This document shows positions 7,355 to 14,983 of a stretch of 19,782 bases of DNA, piece by piece. The stretch's first letter is position 1. Every line of letters starts with the position of its first letter. Origin of the DNA: Prevotellaceae bacterium (lineage in GTDB: Bacteria; Bacteroidota; Bacteroidia; Bacteroidales; UBA932). The notes under the pieces are model-generated. The model made no database searches. It was not told where the DNA came from and saw nothing but the letters and a program-made list of their open reading frames with translations. The position numbers and the translations under genes were made by a program. The stretch spans positions 1 to 19,782 of the forward strand of contig JAITHX010000171.1 in assembly GCA_031279735.1 (NCBI GenBank), written 5' to 3'.

Positions 7355-7840
7355 TCATTTAATTGTTTTGTATTTCGTCATTTTCAGTGCCGCAACCGCA
7401 GCTTCCACTCCCTTGTTTCCGTACTTGCCGCCCGAACGTTCGAGAGCCTGTTCGAGAGAATCAACCGTCAGAACTCCGAATATCATCGGTATCTTTGCGG
7501 TCAGTTCCGCTTGCAGCACTCCCTGCGTTGCCGCTTGACACACATAGTCGAAATGCGGCGTTTCCCCTCTTATCACGCAACCCAGACAAATCACCGCGTC
7601 GGGCTTGTGCACTTCCGCCATGCGGAGGGCGGCGAAAGGGAGCTCAAAGCATCCCGGCACCGTTTCCACCAAAACATGTTTTCCGGTCACGGAATTTTGT
7701 TTCAGTCCGGCGAGCGTTCCCTCGAGCAGTTTGGAAGTCACTTCATCGTTCCATTCCGAAACTATCACCACGAACCTCTTGCCTTCGCCGGAAGGGACAA
7801 TGCCCTTCATCTCCGATAAATTCTGCAGTGCTGACGCCAT
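7355..7840 (-). CDS. ribH: 6,7-dimethyl-8-ribityllumazine synthase
   Basis: Lumazine synthase condenses 5-amino-6-ribitylaminouracil with 3,4-dihydroxybutanone phosphate in the penultimate riboflavin step. The 161-residue sequence has the substrate strand VVIVSEWND, then GCFELPFAAL, and the phosphate/catalytic stretch CLGCVIRGETPHFDYVC with the catalytic His in GETPHFDYV. The C-terminal GVLTVDSLEQALERSGG is followed by GNKGVEAA. All are at usual spacing, and length is normal for the subunit that assembles into pentamers or 60-mers. The ATG begins one base after the stop of the TPR gene. Other rib genes are not in the window. Confidence 0.95.
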   Translation of the reverse strand: MASALQNLSEMKGIVPSGEGKRFVVIVSEWNDEVTSKLLEGTLAGLKQNSVTGKHVLVETVPGCFELPFAALRMAEVHKPDAVICLGCVIRGETPHFDYVCQAATQGVLQAELTAKIPMIFGVLTVDSLEQALERSGGKYGNKGVEAAVAALKMTKYKTIK

Positions 7841-7841
7841 T

Positions 7842-8543
7842 TTACTTCGATGCCGCTATTTTCGCGCGTTCTATATATTTGTCTATCGTGCGGGCTTCGT
7901 TGCTCTGAGGATACTTGTACTTTATTTCCTCATAGATTTTCAAAGCCTTGTCGTAGCGTTGCTGCTTCATGTACACCGCAGTTGCCTTCATCAAATATTG
8001 CGGGCTTGCAATCGGATTGACTTTTTTTCGCGCGGCTTTTTCAAAATATGTCGCCGCCTTGTCCAATTCGCCGAGTTCTGCGTAACAGGCGCCTATGTTC
8101 GACAAGGCGCGCGCCGCGAATATTTCGTCGTTCGATTTGAAATCGTCGAAATAGTCTATCGCCCTAGCGTATTCGCCCAATTTCAGGCAGCATACTCCCG
8201 CATAGAAATTCGCGAGATTTCCCGAAGGCGTCGAGCCGAAATCCTCCACTATGTGCTTGAACCCCGGTTCGAGAGTTCCGTTTCCGTTCAGAGCCAAGTT
8301 GAACGAATCCCTCTCGAAGTGATTTTGCGACAAGTACATTTGCTCTTCCGCCTCCGCCACTTTCGGAGCATAGATAAATTCGCTGTATCCGAAATAGAGA
8401 GCCACTACCAGCGCAATGCCTCCAACCGTGTACGCGAGAGGCTTTTTATACGCCTTAAAAAACTCTTCCGTCTTGCGCAGCCCTTTTTCTATTTCTATAA
8501 CCGGCAGCTCGTTATCTTCTTTCTTTTCTTTACCTTTCGACAT
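7842..8543 (-). CDS. Membrane-anchored TPR protein
   Basis: The 233-residue protein has a charged cytosolic N-terminus (~35 residues), one membrane segment at about 36-58 (LAYTVGGIALVVALYFGYSEF), then an extracytoplasmic region. That region holds three TPR-like helix pairs, near residues 108-135, 139-172 and 180-212 (ARALSNIGACYAELGELDKA is the clearest). The architecture resembles YfgM and the TPR proteins that precede ribH in Bacteroidota. The role is not known; such proteins usually scaffold envelope complexes or chaperones. A -7 element lies just upstream, and it appears to be the first gene of the minus-strand run reaching 3952. Confidence 0.85.
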   Translation of the reverse strand: MSKGKEKKEDNELPVIEIEKGLRKTEEFFKAYKKPLAYTVGGIALVVALYFGYSEFIYAPKVAEAEEQMYLSQNHFERDSFNLALNGNGTLEPGFKHIVEDFGSTPSGNLANFYAGVCCLKLGEYARAIDYFDDFKSNDEIFAARALSNIGACYAELGELDKAATYFEKAARKKVNPIASPQYLMKATAVYMKQQRYDKALKIYEEIKYKYPQSNEARTIDKYIERAKIAASK

Positions 8544-8564
8544 ATAGCATCTTTAAAAGTCGCG

Positions 8565-8572
8565 CAAAAGTA
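8565..8572 (-). promoter_or_regulatory. Promoter -7 element for the TPR-ribH-purS run
   Basis: TACTTTTG on the minus strand, followed by C, fits the Bacteroidota -7 consensus TAnnTTTG. It lies 22 nt before the TPR start codon, implying a short leader. A weak -33 candidate (TTTC) lies 18 nt upstream at 8591-8594. The call is by motif only. Confidence 0.6.
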
Positions 8573-8642
8573 GTCCTTTTTTCGGAAACGGAAAAATTTA
8601 TTTGCTTTTTTTTGAGGAGAGGACGAAAAATTATGAATTGCC

Positions 8643-9896
8643 TTAATTCTTAATCGTCACGTGAGCTGAGAATATCAGGCGTTTGTCGCGGCGGCGACCG
8701 ACTGATTCGGAAATATCCGCGATGGTGCGTTTCAGCTTCTCGTCGAACACGATTCTGCCGCCGGATATTATCTTCACCGGCTTGTCGAAGTCTATCATTT
8801 CGTCGTTCACTCCGATGGTCAGTGATTCGTAGTCGTTGTAGTGGACGATGAATGTGTTGCTATCCTGTTCAATTTTCCTTTCGACTACCGCCAGCCGTCC
8901 TTGCTTCGCTTCGCCTTCGGGAACTGAAAGCCAGTAGAACGACGAGTGCGGCACGTCGTCCTGTCGCCACACGATTTTCGACGGCAGCGGATTCCTCGCA
9001 AATTGCGCCATCCACGGCAATGCCGCCGTATCGACGCGCTCCATCCAATGCGCTTTTCCCGCCACGATGCGGGTTTCGTGCCGGTAGCCTTCCGTGTCGG
9101 CGCGGCTAAGGGCGTCGAGACGTTCGCCGAACTTCGCCGCTTCGGCGTTCCGGCTGTATGCCGAATCGTTTGCGCCCATCCAGATCATAAACGGAGTGTT
9201 GCGGAGGTTCAGCGGAGAAACGTCGCCCGGATGTCCCGCCATCATCGACGCCGCCGCCCACCTGTCGGCAAGGCGCGGAGCAAGACGATAAACCCCGTCG
9301 CCGCCTGCCGAGTAGCCAAATAGATACACCTTGTCGGGATTGACCCCCAGCTCGGTCACCGCCGTCTCTATCGCCATGTCGAACAAAGCGTCGATGTGCG
9401 GCTGAAACCACATGTTCCAGTCGTTCACCGCAGCGCGAGGCACAAAGTAAACGCCTTCCGCCGGCGCGTAGAGCCGCATCTGATTGCGCCACTGTCCGTC
9501 GTTTCGTTCGGCGGCTGTGTTGCCTCCGCCGTGCAGCGAGATGTAGAGCGAACGTCCGCCCGGAGCCGGAATGCCCGTCGCCGAAAGTTTGAACGGCATT
9601 TCGTAGCCGTCGTGAGTAAACTTTCCGGTGTTGAGCGCCGTGCTTCGCATAATCGAACGCTGTTGCACGGCATAGTCGAGCAGCATGTCCGCCGCGATTT
9701 TCGCATCCTGCCGCGAGAGGGCGATGCGTGCAAATCCGGCTTCGGAGATGTTCGCCGTGCCGGAAACCGACAGCGCGGCTTTCAGTTCCTCCGTCGGACT
9801 GCGGCCGGCGAGCGGCGCGGCAGCAAGCGCGACAGCTATCGCGACAAGAAAAAGCCTGTAACAGCGCGGGAGAATTGCGCGAACCGTTGCCGTCAT
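8643..9896 (-). CDS. Secreted alpha/beta hydrolase (esterase/peptidase-like)
   Basis: With start ATG 9896 the protein is 417 residues. It opens with a signal peptide or anchor (RCYRLFLVAIAVALAAAP, residues 11-28, then LAG). An oxyanion-hole HGGG is at 122-125, the nucleophile elbow GYSAG has Ser196, the acid is probably Asp244 (GANDSAY), and the base His283 (GKAHWM). This is the alpha/beta hydrolase triad in order, as in secreted esterases, PHB-depolymerase-like and S9-like enzymes. The last ~90 residues form an extra beta-rich domain. Its ATG overlaps the murC stop (ATGA, 9893-9896); in-frame ATGs further upstream (9911 and 10031) lie inside murC. Substrate unknown. Confidence 0.85.
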   Translation of the reverse strand: MTATVRAILPRCYRLFLVAIAVALAAAPLAGRSPTEELKAALSVSGTANISEAGFARIALSRQDAKIAADMLLDYAVQQRSIMRSTALNTGKFTHDGYEMPFKLSATGIPAPGGRSLYISLHGGGNTAAERNDGQWRNQMRLYAPAEGVYFVPRAAVNDWNMWFQPHIDALFDMAIETAVTELGVNPDKVYLFGYSAGGDGVYRLAPRLADRWAAASMMAGHPGDVSPLNLRNTPFMIWMGANDSAYSRNAEAAKFGERLDALSRADTEGYRHETRIVAGKAHWMERVDTAALPWMAQFARNPLPSKIVWRQDDVPHSSFYWLSVPEGEAKQGRLAVVERKIEQDSNTFIVHYNDYESLTIGVNDEMIDFDKPVKIISGGRIVFDEKLKRTIADISESVGRRRDKRLIFSAHVTIKN

Positions 9897-11269
9897 TGTT
9901 TGCGGGAGCATGTCGATTGCAGCATGACGTTCAGCGGTTCCACGAGACGGTCGATGTCGCCGGCGCCGAGAGTTATCAGCACGTCGGTATCGGCGTCGCG
10001 AACCAAGTCGAGCAGTTCGTCCTTCGCGCATAGCGTCTTGCTGGTCATGTTCGTGCGGTCGAGAATCATTTTCGAGCTTACGCCTTCTATCGGCAGTTCG
10101 CGGGCAGGATATATGTCGAGCAGTATCAGCGCGTCGAGCAGCGCGAGGCTTTCGGCGAATCCGTCGGCGAAATCGCGGGTGCGGGTGTATAGATGCGGCT
10201 GGAAGATGCCGGTGATTTTACGTTCGGGAAACATGCGGCGCACCGACAGGATGGCGGCGCGCAGTTCGGCAGGGTGATGAGCGTAGTCGTCGATAAGGAC
10301 GCGGCGCGGAGTGTTCAGCCTCACGTCGAAACGTCGGGCGACGCCGGCAAACGACGCGAGCGCCGCACGGAGCCTCTCCCCGTCCTCCCGACCGACGTCG
10401 GACACCGTAGCCGCAGCAACGGCAGCAACGGCATTCTCTACGTTCACCAGACCCGGCATACCGAGCGTGCAAGCCTCCAGAACAAACTCCGGAGCATGCA
10501 GATCGAAGCGGAAGCGCCCGCCCTCTTCCTCCGTTATGTTTGCGGCGCGAAAGTCTGCCGCAGGGTCGTCGAGGGCGTAGGATAGCGTCCGGCAGCGCAC
10601 CTTGTCGGTCGGAAACTCAACGCCTTTCCTCAGTATCAGCAAGCCGTCGGGGTCTATCTGTCCGGCAAACTCGCCGAAAGCCGACTTCATCTCGCTTTCC
10701 GTGCCATAGACATCGAGGTGGTCGGCGTCGGCGGCGGTGACGACGGCAACATGGGGATGGAGCTGCAGGAACGAACGGTCGTACTCGTCGGCTTCCGCCA
10801 CCAGCGGCTCGTCGCCGGAGAGAATCAGATTCGACCCGCAGTTCTTGGAGATGCCGCCCAGAAACGCCGTGCAACCCTTGCCCGCCTCCGTGAGAAGGTG
10901 AGCGAGAAGGGTCGATGTTGTGGTTTTACCGTGAGTGCCCGCAACGGCAAGCGTTCGTTTGCCGCTCGTTATGAGACCAAGCATCGCCGAGCGTTTCAGA
11001 ATCCTGTTGCCCGCGCTGCGGAAAAAGGCAAGTTCGGCGCAGTCAGCCGGCACAGCCGGAGTATAGACCACAAGAGTCTCCGGCACGCGGAAATGCGCCG
11101 GAATGTGCGCCGGATTGTCGTCGTAGTGGATTTCCATGCCTTCGCTCTCCAGCTCGGCGGTCAACTCGGAGGGTGTGCGGTCGTAGCCGCCCACCCTGTG
11201 TCCCGCATGATGAAAGTATCGCGCCGCCGCGCTCATTCCTATGCCCCCTATTCCAATGAAATAAACCAT
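9893..11269 (-). CDS. murC: UDP-N-acetylmuramate--L-alanine ligase
   Basis: MurC adds L-alanine to UDP-MurNAc with ATP, the first amino acid of the peptidoglycan stem peptide, in the cytoplasm. The 458-residue sequence shows the N-terminal Rossmann GIGGIGMSA (residues 6-14), YDRTPSELT, and the ATP loop GTHGKTTTS (111-119). LVAEADEYDRSFL and the central-domain DADHLD follow, and the C-terminal domain has VLIDDYAHHPAELRA. Length and domain order are normal; the N-terminus is about eight residues shorter than Bacteroides MurC. It begins 17 nt after the CoA-transferase stop and overlaps the hydrolase start. No other mur or mra genes are next to it, so it lies outside the usual dcw cluster. Confidence 0.95.
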   Translation of the reverse strand: MVYFIGIGGIGMSAAARYFHHAGHRVGGYDRTPSELTAELESEGMEIHYDDNPAHIPAHFRVPETLVVYTPAVPADCAELAFFRSAGNRILKRSAMLGLITSGKRTLAVAGTHGKTTTSTLLAHLLTEAGKGCTAFLGGISKNCGSNLILSGDEPLVAEADEYDRSFLQLHPHVAVVTAADADHLDVYGTESEMKSAFGEFAGQIDPDGLLILRKGVEFPTDKVRCRTLSYALDDPAADFRAANITEEEGGRFRFDLHAPEFVLEACTLGMPGLVNVENAVAAVAAATVSDVGREDGERLRAALASFAGVARRFDVRLNTPRRVLIDDYAHHPAELRAAILSVRRMFPERKITGIFQPHLYTRTRDFADGFAESLALLDALILLDIYPARELPIEGVSSKMILDRTNMTSKTLCAKDELLDLVRDADTDVLITLGAGDIDRLVEPLNVMLQSTCSRKQ

Positions 11270-11286
11270 CGTCGTCCGTCGGCGGA

Positions 11287-12774
11287 TTAAATGAATCGGG
11301 CGTTGTGCATGTCGCCCGTTTCGTTGAGGGCGTGGTGGAAGGCGAAGCTGTTGCGGAGGTCGTGAGGCGTGTGACCCGCGCCGAGCTTCAGATAGTCGCG
11401 CAGCAGCTGGCGGTAGTCCGGATGAACGCAGTTCTCGATGATTGCTTGGGCGCGCTGAACCGGCGACTTGCCGCGCAGATCGGCAACCCCCTGCTCGGTT
11501 ATCAGCACCGAAACCGAGTGCTCGCTGTGGTCGTGATGCGAAACCATCGGTACTATCGCGCTGATTTTCGATCCCTTCGCCACCGACGGAGACGTGAATA
11601 TCGAAAGATAGGCGTTGCGCGTAAAGTCGCCCGAACCCCCGATGCCGTTCATCATCTTCGTGCCGCCCACGTGGGTCGAATTTATGTTGCCGAATATGTC
11701 CGCTTCGAGCGCCGTGTTGATTGTTATCAGTCCAAGACGGCGAATCACTTCCGGATTGTTCGATATTTCCTGCGGACGCATCAGCAGCTTATCCTTAAAG
11801 AAGCCGAGATTGCCGTATATCTCGTTGATGGCGGGGTTGCTCACCGTCAGCGAACATCCGCTGGCAAATCGCACCCTGTCTTCCTTCATCAGCGAAATGA
11901 CCGCATCCTGAATCACTTCGGTGTAAACCTCGAATCGCGGTATCGCCGCGTTGCCGCCCATGGCGCCAAGCACCGCGTTCGCTATGTTGCCCACGCCCGA
12001 CTGTACCGGAAGGAACGAAGCGGGAATACGTCCGCTCGACATCTCGCTAACCAGAAAATCAGCCACATTGTCGCCTATGCGCGCCGTCACCTCATCGACC
12101 GGAGCGAAAGCCCCGCCTTCGTTTTCGAGATTGGTGCGCACAACGCACAGTATCTTCGACGGATCAACCTTAATATAAGGCGTGCCGATGCGGTCGTCGG
12201 GTTTATAAACCGGAATTTCGCGACGCAACGGAGGATCGGCCGGAGTATAAACGTCGTGCATCCCGCGAATCTCCTTCGGATGACGCTCATTCAGTTCCAC
12301 TATAATCTTTTCCGCGCAGGCGCAGGCTGTCGGCGCAATACCCACGCCGCAGGTTGGCACTATTTCGCCCTCGTCGCTGATGTCGGCAGCTTCGATTATC
12401 GCAAAGTTGATTTTCCCCATGAATCCGTATCGAATCATCTGAGCCAGATGCGACAGATGCAGGTCGAAATAAGGAGCCGCGCCCGTGTTCATCGCCTGTC
12501 GCAAATCCTTGCTCGACTGGTAGGGCGTGCGAAACTTCACCGCTCCGGCACGCGACAGAGTGCCGTCGATACTGTCGCCCGTCGAGGCGCCCGTAAACAT
12601 TCCGATGCGAAAGGCGCGATCCGCCGCATGTTCCCTTTCCGCTTTCCTGGCTATCGCCGCCGACACTGCCTTCGGACAGCCAGCCGCAGTAAATCCGCTG
12701 AACGCCACGTTGTCGTCGTTCTTCACAAAATCAGCCGCCTCCTCGGGCGACATTACCGTAAACCTTGTAATCAT
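11287..12774 (-). CDS. Acetyl-CoA hydrolase/transferase family: succinate:acetate CoA-transferase
   Basis: The 495-residue protein belongs to the Cat1/AarC class of CoA-transferases, which move CoA between acetyl-CoA and succinate. Markers are NVAFSGFTAAGCPKAV, FRIGMFTGASTG, IIEAADISDEG and PVQSGVGNIANAVLGA. FEVYTEV probably carries the catalytic Glu that forms the glutamyl-CoA thioester. The C-terminal block includes GGTKMMNGIGGSGDF and ITEQGVADLRG. In fermentative Bacteroidota this enzyme links acetate release to succinate and propionate formation. A -7 element lies 37 nt upstream, and murC follows after 17 nt. AarC-like transferase is favoured over simple hydrolase by family knowledge; the exact acyl partner is inferred. 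Confidence 0.88.
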   Translation of the reverse strand: MITRFTVMSPEEAADFVKNDDNVAFSGFTAAGCPKAVSAAIARKAEREHAADRAFRIGMFTGASTGDSIDGTLSRAGAVKFRTPYQSSKDLRQAMNTGAAPYFDLHLSHLAQMIRYGFMGKINFAIIEAADISDEGEIVPTCGVGIAPTACACAEKIIVELNERHPKEIRGMHDVYTPADPPLRREIPVYKPDDRIGTPYIKVDPSKILCVVRTNLENEGGAFAPVDEVTARIGDNVADFLVSEMSSGRIPASFLPVQSGVGNIANAVLGAMGGNAAIPRFEVYTEVIQDAVISLMKEDRVRFASGCSLTVSNPAINEIYGNLGFFKDKLLMRPQEISNNPEVIRRLGLITINTALEADIFGNINSTHVGGTKMMNGIGGSGDFTRNAYLSIFTSPSVAKGSKISAIVPMVSHHDHSEHSVSVLITEQGVADLRGKSPVQRAQAIIENCVHPDYRQLLRDYLKLGAGHTPHDLRNSFAFHHALNETGDMHNARFI

Positions 12775-12810
12775 AACTTTTTCAGTTTAAATCATTATTG
12801 TTAACAGCCG

Positions 12811-12818
12811 CAAATGTA
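12811..12818 (-). promoter_or_regulatory. Promoter -7 element for the CoA-transferase-murC-hydrolase unit
   Basis: Minus-strand TACATTTG followed by C matches TAnnTTTG. An ATTG sits 20 nt further upstream (3 of 4 matches to the -33 TTTG), a normal spacing. The leader would be about 30 nt. Confidence 0.65.
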
Positions 12819-13032
12819 CATCTTTTGTCCCGATTGTACAATTGTCATACAGTAGCTATACGGCGCTTGCCGGACTGCCGGACAACCAAACGCCGCCACC
12901 CGGCCGGACTATCGCTGAATCTTGCGGATTCGCGCACCCCCCGCCTCTTCACGTCGGCTTCCGTCGGCTTCCGTCGACAAAAATCGATAGAAGCCGAAGC
13001 CGTCGCGGAGACACGTCCGCGACAATAAAAGC
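12819..13032. other. Gene-free stretch with small hairpin
   Basis: I see no credible gene here; the open frames are short and lack any recognisable motif. The sequence contains repeated CCGGAC and GTCGGCTTCC words. There is one perfect 8-bp hairpin (GTCGCGGA / TCCGCGAC, arms 13002-13009 and 13016-13023). It forms the left end of the repeat-dense region that runs to 13615. Confidence 0.6.
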
Positions 13033-13072
13033 GTAATTCGCAATTGACGACCGCATGTCAATTGCGAATTAC
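13033..13072. repeat. Perfect 16-bp inverted repeat
   Basis: Arms 13033-13048 (GTAATTCGCAATTGAC) and 13057-13072 are exact reverse complements around an 8-nt spacer. The right arm runs directly into a partial copy of itself (GAATTGCG). Confidence 0.9.
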
Positions 13073-13077
13073 GAATT

Positions 13078-13119
13078 GCGCGAGCTGCCCGGCTCGCGCT
13101 CATGAGCTGCCCGGCTCGC
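13078..13119. repeat. GC hairpin with adjacent direct copy
   Basis: Arms GCGCGAGC (13078-13085) and GCTCGCGC (13092-13099) pair perfectly around a 6-nt loop. The same word GAGCTGCCCGGCTCGC then recurs immediately downstream (13104-13119), giving a tandem pair of hairpin-forming units. Confidence 0.85.
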
Positions 13120-13165
13120 AGAAACAAGACGGACAGCAGGATAAGCGTCTTAATAAATTCTTTCT

Positions 13166-13296
13166 GCGGGGTGTCCGAAATACGGGGGGAAGTCTTAAAA
13201 TCTTCCTCCCGAATTTTGGACAGCACATGTATAGGGTAGGGGGTATGGGGCGGGGTGTCCAAAATTCCGTATCAATCTTTAAAATCCTCCTCCCGT
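13166..13296. repeat. Two 47-nt direct repeats, 84 nt apart
   Basis: Units 13166-13212 and 13250-13296 both start GCGGGGTGTCC and end TCCTCCCG, with the same length and about 35 of 47 positions identical by eye. A perfect 12-bp inverted repeat links them: GAATTTTGGACA at 13211-13222 and its complement at 13256-13267. The second unit runs into the left edge of the large hairpin. Confidence 0.75.
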
Positions 13297-13501
13297 TTTT
13301 CACCGCGTTGCGGTGTTTTTTTCACCGCGCTGCGGTGTTTTTTTAACCGCGGAGGGCGCAGAGGCTTCGCAGAGAACGCAAGGGCTTCGCGTCCTTTGCG
13401 CTGTGTGTGTGTCGCAAAGGACGCGAAGCCCCTGCGTTCTCTGCGAAGCCTCTGCGCCCCTTGCGGTAAAAAAACACCGCGACGCGGTGAAAGTCGGGAG
13501 G
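13288..13501. repeat. Large hairpin-forming inverted repeat with (TG)n loop
   Basis: The inner arms 13347-13400 and 13413-13466 match in 50 of 54 positions around a 12-nt loop that is nearly pure TG. The match continues outward through a T7/A7 tract and the palindrome CACCGCGNNGCGGTG to CCTCCCG (13288) against CGGGAGG (ending 13501). The left side has an extra tandem copy of the 22-nt outer unit (13300-13321 and 13322-13343). The open frames inside are by-products of the repeats. Confidence 0.9.
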
Positions 13502-13503
13502 AA

Positions 13504-13615
13504 TTAGTGGTTAGTGGTTAGTGATTAGTGGTTAGTGCCTATCGGACGGGTGGAGTGAGACGGAGACACTGAGCCGACAGGCACTAACCACTAACCACTA
13601 ACCACTAACCACTAA
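13504..13615. repeat. Heptad-flanked 112-bp inverted element, copy A
   Basis: Five TTAGTGG-type heptads (34 nt, 13504-13537; one TTAGTGA variant) face five CACTAAC heptads (34 nt, 13582-13615) across a 44-nt core (13538-13581). The core itself starts CCTATCGG and ends CCGACAGG. The whole element is symmetric and can form a stem of over 40 bp. It ends eight bases before the tyrS -7 element. A second, inverted copy is at 19135-19293. Confidence 0.92.
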
Positions 13616-13623
13616 ATTATAAT

Positions 13624-13631
13624 TACCTTTG
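13624..13631 (+). promoter_or_regulatory. Promoter -7 element for tyrS
   Basis: TACCTTTG followed by C matches TAnnTTTG and lies 15 nt before the tyrS start codon. The place where a -33 TTTG would be (about 13600-13604) is inside the heptad array and has no match. Confidence 0.65.
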
Positions 13632-13646
13632 CAGCTTTAACGAAAA

Positions 13647-14969
13647 ATGAATGTGATGAATAACGGATTAAACAAGAGTGATTTCATTGAAGAATTGAAA
13701 TGGAGGGGAATGTTGCACGACATTATGGTCGGAGCAGAAGAGCAGCTCGGAAAGGAGATGACTACGGGTTACATCGGCTTCGATCCCACGGCGGATTCGC
13801 TGCATATCGGACATCTGGTAGGGGTGATGATACTGAAACATTTTCAGCGTTGCGGACATAGGCCGGCGGCGCTTGTCGGCGGCGCTACGGGGATGATAGG
13901 CGATCCTTCGATGAAGTCGAGCGAACGCAATCTTCTGAGCGAGGAAACGCTGAGGCATAATCTCGGATGTTTGGAGAAGCAGCTGAGGCGCTTTCTCGAT
14001 TTCGAGTCGAAGCTGCCGAACGCGGCGGTAATGGTGAACAACTACGACTGGATGAAGGATTATTCGTTTCTTGATTTCACGCGGGATGTCGGAAAGCATA
14101 TTACGGTGAATTATATGATGGCTAAGGATTCGGTGCGCAAGCGTCTGTCGGGCGACGAGCGCGAAGGCATGTCGTTCACCGAGTTCACGTATCAGCTGAT
14201 TCAGGGCTACGATTTTCTTCATCTCTTTCGCACTCTGGGATGCAGGATGCAGATGGGCGGTTCCGACCAGTGGGGCAATATCACCACAGGCACGGAACTC
14301 ATCCGGCGCATGGAGGGCGGCGCGGCTTTCGGCATCACCTGTCCGCTGATTACCAAAGCCGACGGCGGCAAGTTCGGAAAGACCGAAAGCGGCAACGTCT
14401 GGCTCGACCCGCGCTATACTTCGCCCTACAAGTTCTATCAGTTCTGGCTCAATGTCAGCGACGAGGACGCGAAGAAGTACATACGCATATTCACCATGCT
14501 CGACCGCGCGACAATCGCCGCGCTTTCGGGCGAGCACGAACTCAATCCGCATCTCCGCATCCTGCAGAAAACTCTGGCGCGGGAAGTCACCTGCATGGTT
14601 CATTCCGAAGCGGACTACAACAACGCGGTCGAACTCTCGATGCTGCTCTTCGACAAGGACAACGCGGAGAAAATCGCCATGCTCGACGAGGCGGCTCTGC
14701 TCGACGTTTTCGACGGCGCTCCGCTGTTTGAAGTCCCGCGCGAAATGTTTCTGACTCTTTCGCTTCTCGACCTGTTCACGAGCGCGGCGCCGGCGATTTC
14801 CTCCAAGAGCGAGCTGCGCAAGCTGATTCGCGGCGGCGGATTCGCGGTCAACGGAGAAAAGATAACCGGCGAGAATCTCGACGCCAGAGACATGAAGCTG
14901 CTGCGCGGCAAGTATCTGCTGGCGCGCAAGGGGAAGAAGGAGTATTCGCTTGTCAGAATAACGGATTAA
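13647..14969 (+). CDS. tyrS: Tyrosine--tRNA ligase
   Basis: The 440-residue class I aminoacyl-tRNA synthetase charges tRNA-Tyr. HIGH is intact at residues 53-56 in ADSLHIGHLVGVM. The tyrosine-recognition region reads YQLIQGYDFLHL and MGGSDQWGNI, and the KMSKS-equivalent is KFGKT near residues 242-246, as in TyrRS of this phylum. A C-terminal S4-type RNA-binding domain covers about 370-437 (LRKLIRGGGFAVNGEK). Several long segments (NYDWMKDYSFLDFTRDVG, HITVNYMMAKDSV) look nearly identical to Bacteroides TyrRS as I recall it. ATG 13656 is an alternative start. The ammonia-lyase gene begins 14 nt after its stop, so the two are likely cotranscribed. Confidence 0.96.
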   Translation: MNVMNNGLNKSDFIEELKWRGMLHDIMVGAEEQLGKEMTTGYIGFDPTADSLHIGHLVGVMILKHFQRCGHRPAALVGGATGMIGDPSMKSSERNLLSEETLRHNLGCLEKQLRRFLDFESKLPNAAVMVNNYDWMKDYSFLDFTRDVGKHITVNYMMAKDSVRKRLSGDEREGMSFTEFTYQLIQGYDFLHLFRTLGCRMQMGGSDQWGNITTGTELIRRMEGGAAFGITCPLITKADGGKFGKTESGNVWLDPRYTSPYKFYQFWLNVSDEDAKKYIRIFTMLDRATIAALSGEHELNPHLRILQKTLAREVTCMVHSEADYNNAVELSMLLFDKDNAEKIAMLDEAALLDVFDGAPLFEVPREMFLTLSLLDLFTSAAPAISSKSELRKLIRGGGFAVNGEKITGENLDARDMKLLRGKYLLARKGKKEYSLVRITD

Positions 14970-14983
14970 CCCGCGAACAGACG

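Noticed and set aside
9897..10031. Arg-rich 45-residue extension of the secreted hydrolase
   Set aside because: It lies in the murC coding sequence in another frame and would put an Arg-rich stretch before the signal peptide. ATG 9896 gives a normal ATGA coupling.
11305..12804. 499-codon open frame on the plus strand opposite the CoA-transferase
   Set aside because: Arg/His/Ala-rich with no recognisable domain. It mirrors the codon bias of the well-supported gene on the other strand.
12909..13521. Several 67-117-codon open frames in the repeat region
   Set aside because: They are translations of hairpins and direct repeats, differ between strands without any conserved motif, and have no gene-like composition.
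13504..13615. CRISPR array
   Set aside because: The 7-nt units have no spacers and are inverted around a core; no cas genes are present.
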